A stretch of 64,000 bases of DNA from Allosphingosinicella vermicomposti (GCF_003012815.1 NZ_PXYJ01000003.1:124001-188000), one strand, 5' to 3'. Shown: positions 1 through 9,752, counted from the stretch's first letter. Program-made: numbers and translations. The notes: a model not told the origin generated them from the letters alone.

Positions 1-1671
1 GAGTGATGATGTCGTTTTCCCCTCCGCCGGCCGTGAACTCGTGACGAGTAGCGAGCGGGGGAATCCATGCTCGGTGGAAAAGGCCAGATTGGATTGAACG
101 CTCAAATATGCCTCGACCATCTCTGACTTGACGTCGGAAAGCACTTCGCTGGCAGACTCGTACTCGAACTGGGGAACGGCCCCCAAGAACGGAACGTGGA
201 GCAATGTCGTCGCGCTAGAGGGATCCTTTAGCCCTTCATCAATCTGCTCGAGCGCCAGAACAACTACAAACGCCAATGCAAGACCGCCAACCAGGGCCAG
301 AGCTAAATTGATCATGAGCTTTGGCGAGGATGGAACATCTGGAATCCTCGCGGTATCAACCACGGATATATTGCTAAGCGCTACGCCTGCAACGCCAATT
401 TCTTTGTACCGCTGGAGAAGACTATCAAATAGCTCTCGGTTGGTATCCGCCTCACGTTGGAATATGTTGTACTGAATTGCATCACGTTGCTGCTGGTTCA
501 ACTGCACCTTCAGCTGCTCCACCTCTTGGCGCAAGGTTGCCTCACGTCGAGCAGCGTCGGAATATGCCCTTGCACGACCAGCAGGCAGGCGCGCCTCCTC
601 GCGCGCGATGCTCGCGTCCAATGTGCGGATTTGCTCCGCCAACGCCTGTGCGGTTGGATATTCAGGCTCATATTGCACGAGTGATTTCGCGTACTCCGCT
701 GCCGCCTCAGCCCGTTTCTGCCGCAGGCCGGCCAGCGCAGGGTTTGAAATCCCGCCATCGGCCGCCCCGGCAGCACCGCCCAGACGGCTGGCGGCCTCGA
801 TCCGCTCGGCCGTTGCCTTGCCCAGCTCGGCGTTAAGCGTCTGGAGATCAGCCGCGACGAGGGTTTGCTCGGCGCCTATCCGGCCGTCTGGCCCCTGTTG
901 GCGGCCAAGACTCACGATACCCTTCTCGGTAGCGTATCGTACCACGGCACGCTCAGATGCCTCAAGGCGGCCCCCGAGTGTGGCCAGACGCTCTTCCAAA
1001 AACTTTCTTGCGTTGGCGGTGGACGCAAATCGTCGATCGATTGTGGCTTCGATGAACTGCTGGGTCCAAGTATTGGCGATCTCGGCCGAAAGACCAGGGG
1101 AGGCACTGGTATAGCGAACATCAACCAAGCGCGAGCGAGTGATCGGGCTGATAGTTACGTGATCGAGTAGCAAGTCAACGGCAAGGGCCTCTCTTTTAGC
1201 ACGCTCGGCCTGACTAAGAGTCTGCCGACGATCGCTATCGAAAAATATGCCCCGATCCGGGTCGACCCCGTGCGCATCGAAAAAGCCGTCATTTGTTGCA
1301 AGACGCAATTGCTTTGCTACGCGCTCTGCCAAGGATCGAGCAGATAGCAGCGAGTATTGAGTTTGATAGAACTCATCGTCTTGACCGGCTTGAGGCGACT
1401 CTAGCCCTTCCACCTTTGTGACATTCTGCTGCTCGCGGCTAATCTCAATCCGAGCCGTGGCCGTGTATACCGGAGTGGTCAGCAGAGTGGTTAAAAGGCC
1501 GATCGCGAGAGCGCCGACAAAGATCGTCAATACCGCCCATTTACGACGATATATAATGTTCCAATACTGAACGAGCATTGGAGGAGCTCCGCCCTCCCCG
1601 GCGGCAACACCCTCACCGATCGAGGCCTCCGACGCAACGGCGCCATTAGCTTTGACGATTTCATGTATCAT
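1..1671 (-). CDS. Exopolysaccharide co-polymerase / BY-kinase (Wzc/ExoP/GumC family), 3' part cut by window edge
   Basis: The visible 557 codons start at an ATG at 1671 and stay open to base 1. An N-terminal Wzz-type chain-length domain has a first membrane segment at about residues 42-62. A long periplasmic coiled-coil-rich stretch follows, with many Ala/Glu/Arg/Gln residues. A second membrane segment lies near residues 450-475. The frame ends inside the Walker A loop of a bacterial tyrosine kinase domain (TSSRPAEGKTTSS). The family controls polymer length and export together with the Wza-type channel encoded just upstream on the same strand. The catalytic Walker A'/B motifs and the tyrosine-rich tail lie outside the window, so autokinase activity is inferred from the family only. 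Confidence 0.9.
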   Translation of the reverse strand, partial: MIHEIVKANGAVASEASIGEGVAAGEGGAPPMLVQYWNIIYRRKWAVLTIFVGALAIGLLTTLLTTPVYTATARIEISREQQNVTKVEGLESPQAGQDDEFYQTQYSLLSARSLAERVAKQLRLATNDGFFDAHGVDPDRGIFFDSDRRQTLSQAERAKREALAVDLLLDHVTISPITRSRLVDVRYTSASPGLSAEIANTWTQQFIEATIDRRFASTANARKFLEERLATLGGRLEASERAVVRYATEKGIVSLGRQQGPDGRIGAEQTLVAADLQTLNAELGKATAERIEAASRLGGAAGAADGGISNPALAGLRQKRAEAAAEYAKSLVQYEPEYPTAQALAEQIRTLDASIAREEARLPAGRARAYSDAARREATLRQEVEQLKVQLNQQQRDAIQYNIFQREADTNRELFDSLLQRYKEIGVAGVALSNISVVDTARIPDVPSSPKLMINLALALVGGLALAFVVVLALEQIDEGLKDPSSATTLLHVPFLGAVPQFEYESASEVLSDVKSEMVEAYLSVQSNLAFSTEHGFPRSLLVTSSRPAEGKTTSSL

Positions 1672-1700
1672 CAAGATAGTACTCTTTCGTGGGTGTTTGA

Positions 1701-2453
1701 TCAGTTTGTTAACGCCACAACTAGCGGCGTCGAGATTACAGGAATAATCTGCAGGAGATCCCGGAACATTCTACGTGCTCGAGATTCTCCTACCACTATT
1801 ACATCATTGGCAAAAATGTCCGGATCATCGTAGATGCCGCGTCGTATGGCGTCCAGATTGTACAGCGCCGCATATTTACGCCCACCCGCGGTTCTGAACA
1901 CGACAACCTCGTTAACAGCGGCGTCATCCGTCAACCCCTCCGCTCGCGCCATCGCCTTTAGCAGGCTCATACGATTGACGACGGGGTATAAGCCCGGCTT
2001 ATTTACCTCGCCTTCCACAGATACAACCTGACTGACTGTTTCCGTTAGATTGACCGTAACCTGAGGTGCTCGGACATGATTTTGCCTAAGCGCCGCCTCC
2101 AGGATCAATGAAAGCTCCTGTGGGGACTTGCCTGCCGCCCGAACTGCACCTGCAAACGGAAAAGATATTCTTCCCGCCCCATCAACTTGCAGCTCTTTGT
2201 CACTTAGCTCGCTGATGCCCAATACATCAATTGAGAGCTTATCGTAGGGACCTATGACAACCTCTCCCGCCCGGCTGAGAAAGTCCGTGCTCTGGGGCGC
2301 CGGCAACTGCGCGCTGTTTACGACCTCCACGCTCGACGTAAGGTCATTGGTTCCAGGTCGGCTAAGCGGCCCAATGGAGGGTGAGCCGCAGCTAGCGCTC
2401 ATACAGCACATTGCCAACAAAACTGCCCGCTTCATCATCTTAGTCTCAACCAC
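1701..2453 (-). CDS. Polysaccharide export outer-membrane lipoprotein (Wza/GumB-like)
   Basis: A 250-residue protein begins with a lipoprotein signal whose lipobox is SASC. A Poly_export domain follows (IGPYDKLSIDVLG...), then a SLBB-type domain (VSVEGEVNKPGLYPV). The frame opens with GTG at 2453, but the ATG at 2438 gives a more usual signal peptide (MMKRAVLLAM...) and is an equally good start. It overlaps the end of the upstream polymerase gene by 8 bases and lies 29 bases before the co-polymerase, so the three genes are probably one transcript. Proteins of this family form the outer-membrane exit channel for capsule or exopolysaccharide. This one is shorter than E. coli Wza, like GumB types, which lack the C-terminal helix barrel. 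Confidence 0.88.
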   Translation of the reverse strand: MVETKMMKRAVLLAMCCMSASCGSPSIGPLSRPGTNDLTSSVEVVNSAQLPAPQSTDFLSRAGEVVIGPYDKLSIDVLGISELSDKELQVDGAGRISFPFAGAVRAAGKSPQELSLILEAALRQNHVRAPQVTVNLTETVSQVVSVEGEVNKPGLYPVVNRMSLLKAMARAEGLTDDAAVNEVVVFRTAGGRKYAALYNLDAIRRGIYDDPDIFANDVIVVGESRARRMFRDLLQIIPVISTPLVVALTN

Positions 2454-3864
2454 TTATTCTGTGCGACGAAGCTACGCCTCCGACGCTTTCCTCGGCTTCG
2501 CTCGTTCGTCTAATAGGGTCGCCGCGGAGCCACACGACGAATAATGTTGCCGCGCATGCCACGCTCGGCACACGAAGCGGATAGTCGAAGATGCTAGCAA
2601 GGCCAACCAATAAAACAAGGACGGAACCAAGGCGCTGATATGCCAATCCCCGAGTAAGCGGGCGAGAGCGGCACCAGCACTTGATTGTGGGTACTAACCA
2701 AGCAATGAAAGCCGCCAATATCAATGCTAATGCCAATGCACCCCCGCCAAGGAAAAATTCCAACCAGTCATTATGCGCGTGATTCAGATAAGTCGAAGTG
2801 AGCAAAGCATCCGCCTCATCAATCTTGTAGCTTTCAACAAACGCTCCCAAACCCGACCCCACAGGAAAATACTTCGAAGCCATATCGGCTATCGGCCCCC
2901 AAATCTGAAAACGGGTGTCGTCGAAAACGTCAGGGGCCAGAACGCGGAGCAACGCGTCAGCTCGACCTTGCGATACCGCAACGATCATAATTCCCAGAAG
3001 GCTCAAAATTCCGAATATAAGCGGAGCATAGCGCCTCGTCCGCGGCAGGCCGCGACCGTCAGCCGAGGCGAGCAATAGAGGTATCGATACCAGGCCGATC
3101 ATTCCCATCACCAACCCAGATCGCGAGCCGGTCAGCAGGATGAGGACCACGAATATTGCACCAACTGCGGCGACCACCATCGTACGCAAAACCGACAGCC
3201 CGAGAAATTTGCCGAACTTTGCATACACAGCGAGCATGGGAATTAGGCAGGCCAGTAATAGGCCGTGGTGATTCCGGTTAGCGAAAAGCCCAACCGCCCA
3301 ACCATAATTTGTGACCCTGTGGAAATAGAAAGGGCCTTGCTCGGGGCCAATCGTCTGAAGCAGCCCCAGCGCGGCAGAAAGCAGACCAATTCCTATCAAT
3401 CCAGGCAAGAGAGCGAACCGCTCTTCGCGATTTAGCTGTATAGCTAGGAGCAACACCCCAAGTGGAACGAACAAAGCAAACAGGGAATTTAAAGTTGCCG
3501 ATGGAGCCATGCTTATTGGTCTCCAGACCCCACCCAAGGACACTGCATGATCAATGTCTGCAATCAGCGTACGACCCGGAAGATGCTGCCAGACCTCGGG
3601 AGGGAGCGGAACAAGGTGCAACGCAGTCAAAAAGAACAGGGCCGCAAAAAGACTGAATATCAGGGCATTGTCTCTAAAATGCTCTAGTCGAATAGATGCC
3701 AGGCCAATCGCGCAGACAATGATCGAAAGAGGGCGCAATATTATTAGAGACATCGAGTCAGCGCGACTACTTCCACCTAGGACGAAGACGATCATAATAT
3801 AGATCAGCAGAACCCAGAACGCGCGCGTCTGCGGGAAAACTTTTGCTAGGCGGATTGGCACCAA
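2446..3864 (-). CDS. O-antigen ligase / Wzy-type polymerase family membrane protein
   Basis: A 472-residue polytopic protein with about 10-12 hydrophobic segments. A large non-cytoplasmic loop near the middle-to-C-terminal part contains the Wzy_C-type signature FANRNHHG and a later NHAHNDWLEFFLGGG stretch, as in O-antigen ligases and exopolysaccharide polymerases. Context within the export locus favours polymerisation of the repeat unit in the periplasm rather than ligation to lipid A; this is inference. The start is uncertain: TTG at 3864 or GTG at 3861, with no convincing upstream ATG. Base composition is lower in GC than in the housekeeping genes after 5.3 kb. Confidence 0.8.
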   Translation of the reverse strand: MVPIRLAKVFPQTRAFWVLLIYIMIVFVLGGSSRADSMSLIILRPLSIIVCAIGLASIRLEHFRDNALIFSLFAALFFLTALHLVPLPPEVWQHLPGRTLIADIDHAVSLGGVWRPISMAPSATLNSLFALFVPLGVLLLAIQLNREERFALLPGLIGIGLLSAALGLLQTIGPEQGPFYFHRVTNYGWAVGLFANRNHHGLLLACLIPMLAVYAKFGKFLGLSVLRTMVVAAVGAIFVVLILLTGSRSGLVMGMIGLVSIPLLLASADGRGLPRTRRYAPLIFGILSLLGIMIVAVSQGRADALLRVLAPDVFDDTRFQIWGPIADMASKYFPVGSGLGAFVESYKIDEADALLTSTYLNHAHNDWLEFFLGGGALALALILAAFIAWLVPTIKCWCRSRPLTRGLAYQRLGSVLVLLVGLASIFDYPLRVPSVACAATLFVVWLRGDPIRRTSEAEESVGGVASSHRISG

Positions 3865-3986
3865 CGACCCCGATACGAATGCAATTAGGATAAGAAGGGG
3901 CGGAGGTGGTGCCCCCCCTAGCCGCTTCTGTCGCGTCAGAGAATTAGAGTCAAATACCTTAGCGCCTTATCGCTGCCATACCCGCC

Positions 3987-4745
3987 TTAAGTGTTTAGAT
4001 ACCAACGCCGCTCTTCCTCGAGCGCAACTGCGGTTAGGCGCCCACTCGCCCACGCTCCTGTATCGATTCCGATCCGGTTGGATTGCTCATCGACATATTG
4101 GCAGACACTGTGGCCGTGCACGACCATCAATCCATGGGATTCTCGATGTTCCAAAAATTCTCGGCGAATCCAACGAAGATCACTTTGCCTCTGAGACGTA
4201 AGCGGGACATGCGGCCGCAATCCCGCGTGAACGAACACGTATTCATTGCTAACGTGCCAATCTTCAAAGGCCTCGATAAAATTGATATGATTTTCGGGTA
4301 TGTATTTCGCTAGAAGAATTAGCAAATCCCCAAGATCTGCATGATCATACTCCTCGGGTGTTACCCCGTAACTTAGCAGGGTTTCGCGCCCCCCCACCCT
4401 GTTTAAGACACTCGCCGCACGCCTGTCCCCGCGGTATGCCTTGATGAACAATTCCTCATGATTTCCCTTAAGAAAAATGATTTTATACTTGGAATTTGCC
4501 AGTGCCATGGCCCGCTCTATCACCCGTCGAGAGTCGGGGCCGCGGTCAATAAGGTCGCCGAGAAAGATTATTTTGGTTTGAGCGAGTAAACGGCCGTTGT
4601 TATCCTGCTCAATCTTTTGCAGCAATTTCTCGAGTAAATCTAATCGGCCATGCACGTCACCGATCGCATAAATGCGCTCGCCAGTTTCGACCGAAGGCAA
4701 AGCACGTGCTCCAGCACGAATTTTCCGCAAGCGATTCAGGATCAT
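3987..4745 (-). CDS. PP-family metallophosphoesterase (serine/threonine-phosphatase-like)
   Basis: A 252-residue protein with the complete calcineurin-like motif set: GDVHGR, GDLIDRGPDS, GNHEE, then VHAG and HGHS and a final GIDTGAWASGRL typical of bacterial PrpA/diadenosine-tetraphosphatase-like enzymes. These residues bind two metals and hydrolyse phosphoesters. The gene lies 122 bases upstream of the polymerase and on its strand, so it could belong to the exopolysaccharide locus. Many such loci carry a low-molecular-weight tyrosine phosphatase that resets the BY-kinase, and this enzyme could play that part, but its substrate is unknown. Start ATG at 4745. Confidence 0.85.
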   Translation of the reverse strand: MILNRLRKIRAGARALPSVETGERIYAIGDVHGRLDLLEKLLQKIEQDNNGRLLAQTKIIFLGDLIDRGPDSRRVIERAMALANSKYKIIFLKGNHEELFIKAYRGDRRAASVLNRVGGRETLLSYGVTPEEYDHADLGDLLILLAKYIPENHINFIEAFEDWHVSNEYVFVHAGLRPHVPLTSQRQSDLRWIRREFLEHRESHGLMVVHGHSVCQYVDEQSNRIGIDTGAWASGRLTAVALEEERRWYLNT

Positions 4746-5300
4746 CGATTTACCATGTTGAAGCCTTAACAGACCCCTTTTTTAAAGCTCACGGAATCAT
4801 GCATTGAATTGCGCATATCTACGCTCGCCGCTATGCTCATCACTACGAAATGAATTCGCCTTCTCACCGCCTGAGAAATCTGGCCGTCAAATGTCATAGA
4901 CATTCAAAACTTAGCCAGGATTTTGAGTTTCCCTTTACCCGGCGGTTTTGCAAGGGCTTTCCAAGGGATCAGAGGATCCTGAACAGCCATATCTGCAGGG
5001 TGAAGGCTCCATCCCTCACGTTCGAGCATGCGACATGCTGGCAATGAGGGCAGAACATAGCCCGACAGCAATTTTTGAATTGCTGTTTTGGTATAACGCG
5101 AAGCCAAATAAATGACAGCTCCCTACAGAAGTGGTGCTCGATCAACGTTTTCGATACTAGGATAAAGTATAGACTAGCCTATGCTTCTCGACGCATTGCA
5201 ACGCCTCCGCATGAAAATACCATCTGAACAAAATCTATAAGATAAGCGAATTTATACATCAGGGCAGGTGCCCCTGATCCATATCAGCGCTTTCTACAAA
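4746..5300. other. Gene-poor AT-rich gap between the EPS locus and tRNA-Phe
   Basis: About 555 bases with no reading frame I can support. A 67-codon open frame on the minus strand (4904-5107) has a plausible composition but no family I recognise, and may be a remnant of an integrated or transposed gene. The part 5110-5300 is strikingly AT-rich. Together with the tRNA boundary this looks like an island junction, but no direct repeat of the tRNA end is visible inside the window. Confidence 0.5.
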
Positions 5301-5376
5301 TGGTGCCTAGGGACGGGATCGAACCGCCGACACTGCGATTTTCAGTCGCATGCTCTACCAACTGAGCTACCTAGGC
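5301..5376 (-). tRNA. tRNA-Phe (GAA)
   Basis: The reverse complement folds into a full cloverleaf. The acceptor stem GCCTAGG pairs with CCTAGGC, the D arm is AGCTCAGTTGGTAGAGC, and the anticodon loop CTGAAAA carries GAA. The T arm reads GGCGGTTCGATCCCGTC, followed by discriminator A and an encoded CCA. It is 76 bases long with CCA. It follows the infA-maf-rng-yacG gene group on the same strand and marks the border with the AT-rich exopolysaccharide region. Confidence 0.97.
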
Positions 5377-5432
5377 ATGTCCGGCGAAGCGGAAGCCGCG
5401 CCTATAGAGGGCGGCGGCGGCGGCTGTCCAGC

Positions 5433-5624
5433 TTATTTATCGCTGAAATCGTCTATCCCCGGATCAGCGGCGGGGCCGGGAACGCGATAGCCCTCGCCGA
5501 GCCATTTGAGGAGATCGCGATCCTTGCAGCCGCGGCTGCAGAATGGCGTGTGGTCTGACGCTTCGGGCTTGCCGCAAAGGGGGCAGTCGGTGCGGCGTTG
5601 GCTAGAGGGGGCGGCAGTGGACAT
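5433..5624 (-). CDS. yacG: DNA gyrase inhibitor / zinc-binding protein YacG
   Basis: 63 residues with the YacG zinc knuckle CPLCGK...FCSRGC followed by RDLLKWLGEGYRVPG. The family binds one zinc and inhibits GyrB. I chose the ATG at 5624 because it gives the usual family length; a longer open frame upstream is only overlap with the preceding gene. The first 23 bases overlap the 3' end of the RNase E/G-like gene, so the two are translationally coupled. The order infA-maf-rng-yacG is conserved in alphaproteobacteria. Confidence 0.92.
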   Translation of the reverse strand: MSTAAPSSQRRTDCPLCGKPEASDHTPFCSRGCKDRDLLKWLGEGYRVPGPAADPGIDDFSDK

Positions 5625-6594
5625 GGCCCGCCGATATGGCGAGGCCGGGCTCCGCGCGCAAGACGACCGGAGCACCGGTTCTAGCCACCAGCGCCTCCGT
5701 CCAGGCGGGATGGACTTCAAGGCAGGCGATGACGGCCGGGTGAGCGCTGATTTCGCGCGGGCCCGTCCCTTCCGATCGTTCGGCGCGGCGGAGGAGTGCG
5801 CGGGCGGCCGCAGAAACAGGATCGCCCTGTAAAAGCTCGGGGATGGACGGGCGTTCGCGGCGTCGGATGATCTGGATGAAGCCGAAGCCGTTCATCGCGG
5901 TGCGTTCGAAAGGCTGGGACAGTTCCGCATCCAGAGCCGCTGTCACAGCCTGACGGTCCGCCTTGGCGGCCAGGGTCGGGAGATCGATGCCGATGGAGCC
6001 CGTAACGCTCATACGCCGTATGGCGCGCCCGGCAGCGGCTGCACCAGCGATGGCGAGTTCGCGCGGCGAGACGGGCCCATCGACGTCGAACAGGGTCATT
6101 GCGGGCGTAAGGCTCATGCGCAGGCCGCCGCCGCGGAAGGCGATTTCGCCGGTTGCCGCTTCCTCGAGGAGCTCGGACCAGCCCGCATCCTCGAACCGGT
6201 CTGTACGCTCAGCTGCATGCATCCGGACGGTGTGGCCCGCCGCGATAAGGCGGTCTCGTAGGGCGGGGCCACGACGAGGCGGATCCTCGGTGACGCGGAC
6301 GCGAGGACGCTTGGCGCGGCCTTTTTCGGGTAGTGCTTCCCGACTGATTTCGACGCGGAGGGCGGCACCTTCGGTCAGCTTGGGAGGAAGCGGTTCGAGC
6401 AGGGCTTCCGCGCCGCCCTCCAATGTGACGAGGCCGCGCCGGCACGGAATAAGGATTGCGGCGAGGCGGGCAGGAAGGACGGTGCCGGTGGTGAGCGTGC
6501 CTTCCAGTTCGATCGCCGCCTCGACGATCACGCCGCCTTCGATCCGCACGGCGCGGCTTTCACCGATGCCGGCTTCGACGCACCACTCAGCCAA
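5602..6594 (-). CDS. Ribonuclease E/G-family protein (short form)
   Basis: 330 residues related to the catalytic half of RNase E/G. It starts at TTG 6594 (LAEWCVEAGIGESR), overlapping maf by 8 bases. The region around residues 165-250 (MTLFDVDGP..., SIGIDLPTLAAK..., NGFGFIQIIRRRER) matches the RNase_G domain core, including the DNase I-like subdomain where the Mg ligands lie. It lacks the long disordered scaffold of full RNase E and appears to lack the zinc-link cysteine pair, so its activity may differ from housekeeping RNase E. It sits between maf and yacG in a tight operon. Confidence 0.8.
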   Translation of the reverse strand: MAEWCVEAGIGESRAVRIEGGVIVEAAIELEGTLTTGTVLPARLAAILIPCRRGLVTLEGGAEALLEPLPPKLTEGAALRVEISREALPEKGRAKRPRVRVTEDPPRRGPALRDRLIAAGHTVRMHAAERTDRFEDAGWSELLEEAATGEIAFRGGGLRMSLTPAMTLFDVDGPVSPRELAIAGAAAAGRAIRRMSVTGSIGIDLPTLAAKADRQAVTAALDAELSQPFERTAMNGFGFIQIIRRRERPSIPELLQGDPVSAAARALLRRAERSEGTGPREISAHPAVIACLEVHPAWTEALVARTGAPVVLRAEPGLAISAGHVHCRPL

Positions 6595-7156
6595 ATGGAT
6601 ATCCGGCCGCTTCGAGCAGCGCGCGGGTTTCGAACAGGGGAAGGCCGACCACCCCCGAATGGCTGCCGCTCAGTGAGCGGATCAGGGCTTCGGCGCGGCC
6701 CTGGATCGCATAGCCCCCCGCTTTGCCCAGCCCCTCGCCGCACGCGACATAAAGGTCGATTTCCGCCGCGGACAGGCGCTTGAAGGTGACGATCGTGTCG
6801 GCAAGGCGGGTGCGGGCCCGCCCTTCGCGATCGATAACGCAAATGGCGGACAGGGCGCGATGGCGGCGGCCGGACAGAAGCCCGAGCAGATTGCGCTGGG
6901 TCTCTTCCGTTTCGGCAGGCGGCAATATGCGGCGGCCAAGCGCGATCGTGGTGTCGCCAGCGATAACGATCGTGCCCGGATCATGCGGAACGGCGCGCGC
7001 TTTCTCCTCGGCCAGGCGCAGGGCGTAGGCGCGGGGCAGCTCGCCCTTCAAGGGGCTTTCGTCGATATCGGGGCTATGGACGGCATCCGGCACGACGCCG
7101 ATCCGCGCGAGCAGATCGAGGCGTCTCTGACTGGACGAAGCGAGGATGAGCCGCAC
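6587..7156 (-). CDS. maf: Maf-family nucleotide pyrophosphatase
   Basis: 189 residues. It opens with the Maf signature ILASSSQRR (phosphate-binding loop) and contains DIDES, YALRLAEEKA and VIAGDTTIALG, with the catalytic Asp in AGDT, and ends with a GSHSGVVGLPL segment. Maf proteins hydrolyse non-canonical or modified nucleoside triphosphates and have been linked to septum inhibition. It begins 13 bases after infA and overlaps the RNase gene, so it is an internal gene of the operon. Confidence 0.93.
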   Translation of the reverse strand: MRLILASSSQRRLDLLARIGVVPDAVHSPDIDESPLKGELPRAYALRLAEEKARAVPHDPGTIVIAGDTTIALGRRILPPAETEETQRNLLGLLSGRRHRALSAICVIDREGRARTRLADTIVTFKRLSAAEIDLYVACGEGLGKAGGYAIQGRAEALIRSLSGSHSGVVGLPLFETRALLEAAGYPFG

Positions 7157-7169
7157 GGGCCTTCCTCGC

Positions 7170-7388
7170 TTATTTGAAGCGGTAGGTAATCCGACCCTTG
7201 GTCAGATCATAAGGGGTGAGTTCGACGAGCACCTCGTCGCCCACGAGCACGCGAATGCGGTTCTTGCGCATCTTGCCCGCGGTGTGACCGAGAATTTCAT
7301 GATCATTCTCAAGCTTCACACGGAACATGGCGTTGGGGAGAAGCTCCACAACCTGCCCGCGCATTTCCAGAAGTTCTTCCTTGGCCAT
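7170..7388 (-). CDS. infA: Translation initiation factor IF-1
   Basis: 72 residues, exactly the family length, with the S1/OB-fold sequence running from [19 protein letters not shown] through [17 protein letters not shown] to [10 protein letters not shown]-1 binds the ribosomal A site and assists IF-2 and IF-3. It is the first gene of the infA-maf-rng-yacG group. Confidence 0.98.
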   Translation of the reverse strand: MAKEELLEMRGQVVELLPNAMFRVKLENDHEILGHTAGKMRKNRIRVLVGDEVLVELTPYDLTKGRITYRFK

Positions 7389-7445
7389 TCAAATCCTGAC
7401 GTGAAAAGGTTTGCGCGCCCTTAGCGTTTCAAGCGGCAAAATGAA

Positions 7446-7473
7446 ACCCCGCCCGAATTGCTCCGGGCGGGGT
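7446..7473 (-). terminator. Rho-independent terminator after hppA
   Basis: A perfect 10-bp GC-rich stem (ACCCCGCCCG / CGGGCGGGGT) has an 8-base loop. On the minus strand it is followed by a T-rich tract (TTTCATTTT). It sits just past the hppA stop codon and ahead of infA. Confidence 0.8.
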
Positions 7474-7496
7474 GACATCAACTTCGGCTATCGAGA

Positions 7497-9641
7497 TCAA
7501 CCGCCGTGACCTGCCAATGCGGCGAGCAGCAGCAGTGCGACGATGTTGGTGATCTTGATCATCGGATTGACCGCCGGGCCCGCCGTGTCCTTGTAGGGAT
7601 CGCCGACCGTGTCGCCGGTGACGGCGGCCTTGTGGGCTTCCGAGCCCTTGCCGCCATAATTGCCGTCCTCGATATATTTCTTGGCATTATCCCAGGCGCC
7701 GCCGCCGCTCGTCATCGACAGAGCGACGAAGAGGCCGGAGACGATGACGCCAAGGAGAAGGGCGCCAAGGGCCGCAAAGCCGTTGGCCTGGCCCGCCGTC
7801 GCGGTGATGACGTAATAGACGACGATCGGGGCCAGTACGGGGAGCAGCGATGGGATGATCATTTCCTTGATCGCCGCCTTTGTCACCAGGTCCACCGTCC
7901 GCGCATAATTGGGGCGGCTGGTGCCCTGCATGATGCCGGGATTGTCGCGGAACTGGCCGCGTACTTCTTCCACCACCGCGCCGCCTGCCCGGCCGACGGC
8001 GGTCATGCCCATGGCTCCGAAGAGATAGGGGAGAAGCGCGCCCAGCAGCAGGCCGACGATGACGTACGGATTGCTCAGGCTGAAATCGACCGCGACGCCC
8101 GGGAAATAGAGACCGAGATCGGTCGTATAGGCGCCGAACAGCACGAGCGCCGCCAAGCCCGCCGAACCGATCGCATAGCCCTTCGTGACCGCCTTGGTGG
8201 TGTTGCCGACTGCGTCCAGCGCATCGGTGCGGACGCGAACGGCATCCTCAAGACCCGCCATTTCGGCGATGCCGCCCGCATTGTCGGTGACAGGCCCGTA
8301 GGCGTCGAGGGCCACGACCATACCCGCAAGCGCCAGCATCGCGGTGGCAGCGAAGCCGATGCCGATCAGGCCGGCGAGCTGATAGGCAATGACGATGCCG
8401 ACACAGATGACGAGCGTCGGAAGCGCCGTCGCTTCCAGGCTGATGGCGAGGCCCTGGATCACATTGGTGCCGTGGCCCGTCTGCGAAGCCTTGGCGATCG
8501 ATTTGACCGGACGGTAATTGGTGCCGGTATAATATTCGGTGATCCAGACGATGAGGGCGGTGACGCCAAGGCCGACGAGCATCGCATAGAAGAGATCCCA
8601 GCCGGTAAAGCCGCCTGCCCCGGCCGCGACCTGCGGCTCGACGTCGAAGCCGGCGGCTTCCTGCGGTCCGCCGATCACAGCGTTCATGTCGCCAAGCGTC
8701 CATTGCGTGACGAGGAACAATGCCGGGATGGACAGGATCGCGGTGGTCCAAAAGCCCTTGTAGAGCGCGCCCATAATCGATTCGTTGCGGCCAAGGCGCA
8801 CCATATAGGTGCCGATGATCGAAGTGATGATGCAGACGCCGCCGATGATAAGCGGCAGCGACATGAGGCTGAGAATATTCGCCGCGCCGCTGCCGACGAG
8901 AAGCGCGACGAGCACCATGGTCGCGCCGACGGTGACGACATAGGTTTCGAAAAGGTCGGCGGCCATGCCGGCGCAATCGCCGACATTGTCGCCGACATTG
9001 TCCGCGATAACGGCCGGGTTGCGGGGATCATCCTCCGGAATGCCCGCTTCCACCTTGCCGACGAGGTCGGCGCCGACGTCCGCGGCTTTGGTGAAGATAC
9101 CGCCGCCGAGACGCGCGAAGATGGAGATGAGCGAAGCGCCAAAAGCGAGGGCGACGAGCGCGTCCACGACTTCACGGCTTTCCGGCGCCGCGCCGCCATC
9201 CACCAGCACGTAGAAGAAGATGGCGATGGCGAGGAGCGCGAGGCCCGCGACCAACATGCCGGTGATGGCGCCAGCGCGAAAGGCGACGGTCAGGCCCTTT
9301 TGCAGGCTCGTCCGTGCAGCTTCGGCGGTGCGCACGTTAGCGCGTACCGAAATGTTCATGCCGATATAGCCAGCGACGCCGGACAAGAGCGCGCCGATCA
9401 CGAAGCCGATCGCTTCGGTGCCGCCGAGGAAGAAGAAGACAAGCGCCGCGACGACGACGCCGACCACGGCGATGGCGGTATATTGGCGGCCGAGATAGGC
9501 CTTGGCGCCTTCCTGAATGGCACCGGCGATTTCGATCATCCGTTCATTGCCGGCGGGCGCGGACAAGACCTGCCGCGACGTCACAAAGCCATAGAGTACG
9601 GCAATGATGCCGCAAACGATGGCGACTAGCACAACCTCCAT
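7497..9641 (-). CDS. hppA: Membrane-bound proton-translocating inorganic pyrophosphatase
   Basis: 714 residues with about 16 hydrophobic segments. The pyrophosphate-binding motif region reads [31 protein letters not shown], followed by [19 protein letters not shown], with the conserved acidic residues that bind Mg-PPi. A second acidic motif [12 protein letters not shown] occurs near residue 450. The determinant position reads GNTTKA, with Lys at about residue 483, which marks the K+-independent H+-pumping subfamily. The enzyme couples cytoplasmic PPi hydrolysis to proton export. It lies downstream of nusB-thiL, as in many alphaproteobacteria, and is followed by a strong terminator. Confidence 0.97.
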   Translation of the reverse strand: MEVVLVAIVCGIIAVLYGFVTSRQVLSAPAGNERMIEIAGAIQEGAKAYLGRQYTAIAVVGVVVAALVFFFLGGTEAIGFVIGALLSGVAGYIGMNISVRANVRTAEAARTSLQKGLTVAFRAGAITGMLVAGLALLAIAIFFYVLVDGGAAPESREVVDALVALAFGASLISIFARLGGGIFTKAADVGADLVGKVEAGIPEDDPRNPAVIADNVGDNVGDCAGMAADLFETYVVTVGATMVLVALLVGSGAANILSLMSLPLIIGGVCIITSIIGTYMVRLGRNESIMGALYKGFWTTAILSIPALFLVTQWTLGDMNAVIGGPQEAAGFDVEPQVAAGAGGFTGWDLFYAMLVGLGVTALIVWITEYYTGTNYRPVKSIAKASQTGHGTNVIQGLAISLEATALPTLVICVGIVIAYQLAGLIGIGFAATAMLALAGMVVALDAYGPVTDNAGGIAEMAGLEDAVRVRTDALDAVGNTTKAVTKGYAIGSAGLAALVLFGAYTTDLGLYFPGVAVDFSLSNPYVIVGLLLGALLPYLFGAMGMTAVGRAGGAVVEEVRGQFRDNPGIMQGTSRPNYARTVDLVTKAAIKEMIIPSLLPVLAPIVVYYVITATAGQANGFAALGALLLGVIVSGLFVALSMTSGGGAWDNAKKYIEDGNYGGKGSEAHKAAVTGDTVGDPYKDTAGPAVNPMIKITNIVALLLLAALAGHGG

Positions 9642-9752
9642 AAAGCCTTCCTTCCCCTATTATCCGGGCAGGATTGAACTCATTTTGTCGTTGGGCATGC
9701 CCGGTATAGGCCAAGGTGTAACAGCGGAAAGGCAGGTTGCAAGCCGCGAGGT

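Noticed and set aside
4904-5107. 67-codon minus-strand frame near the EPS edge
   Set aside because: No recognised family and no ribosome site; kept only as a possible remnant within the gap description.
7506-9629. 707-codon open frame on the plus strand antisense to hppA
   Set aside because: Composed of His/Asp/Arg-rich sequence typical of the antisense frame of a GC-rich membrane protein; no domain, and hppA on the other strand is certain.
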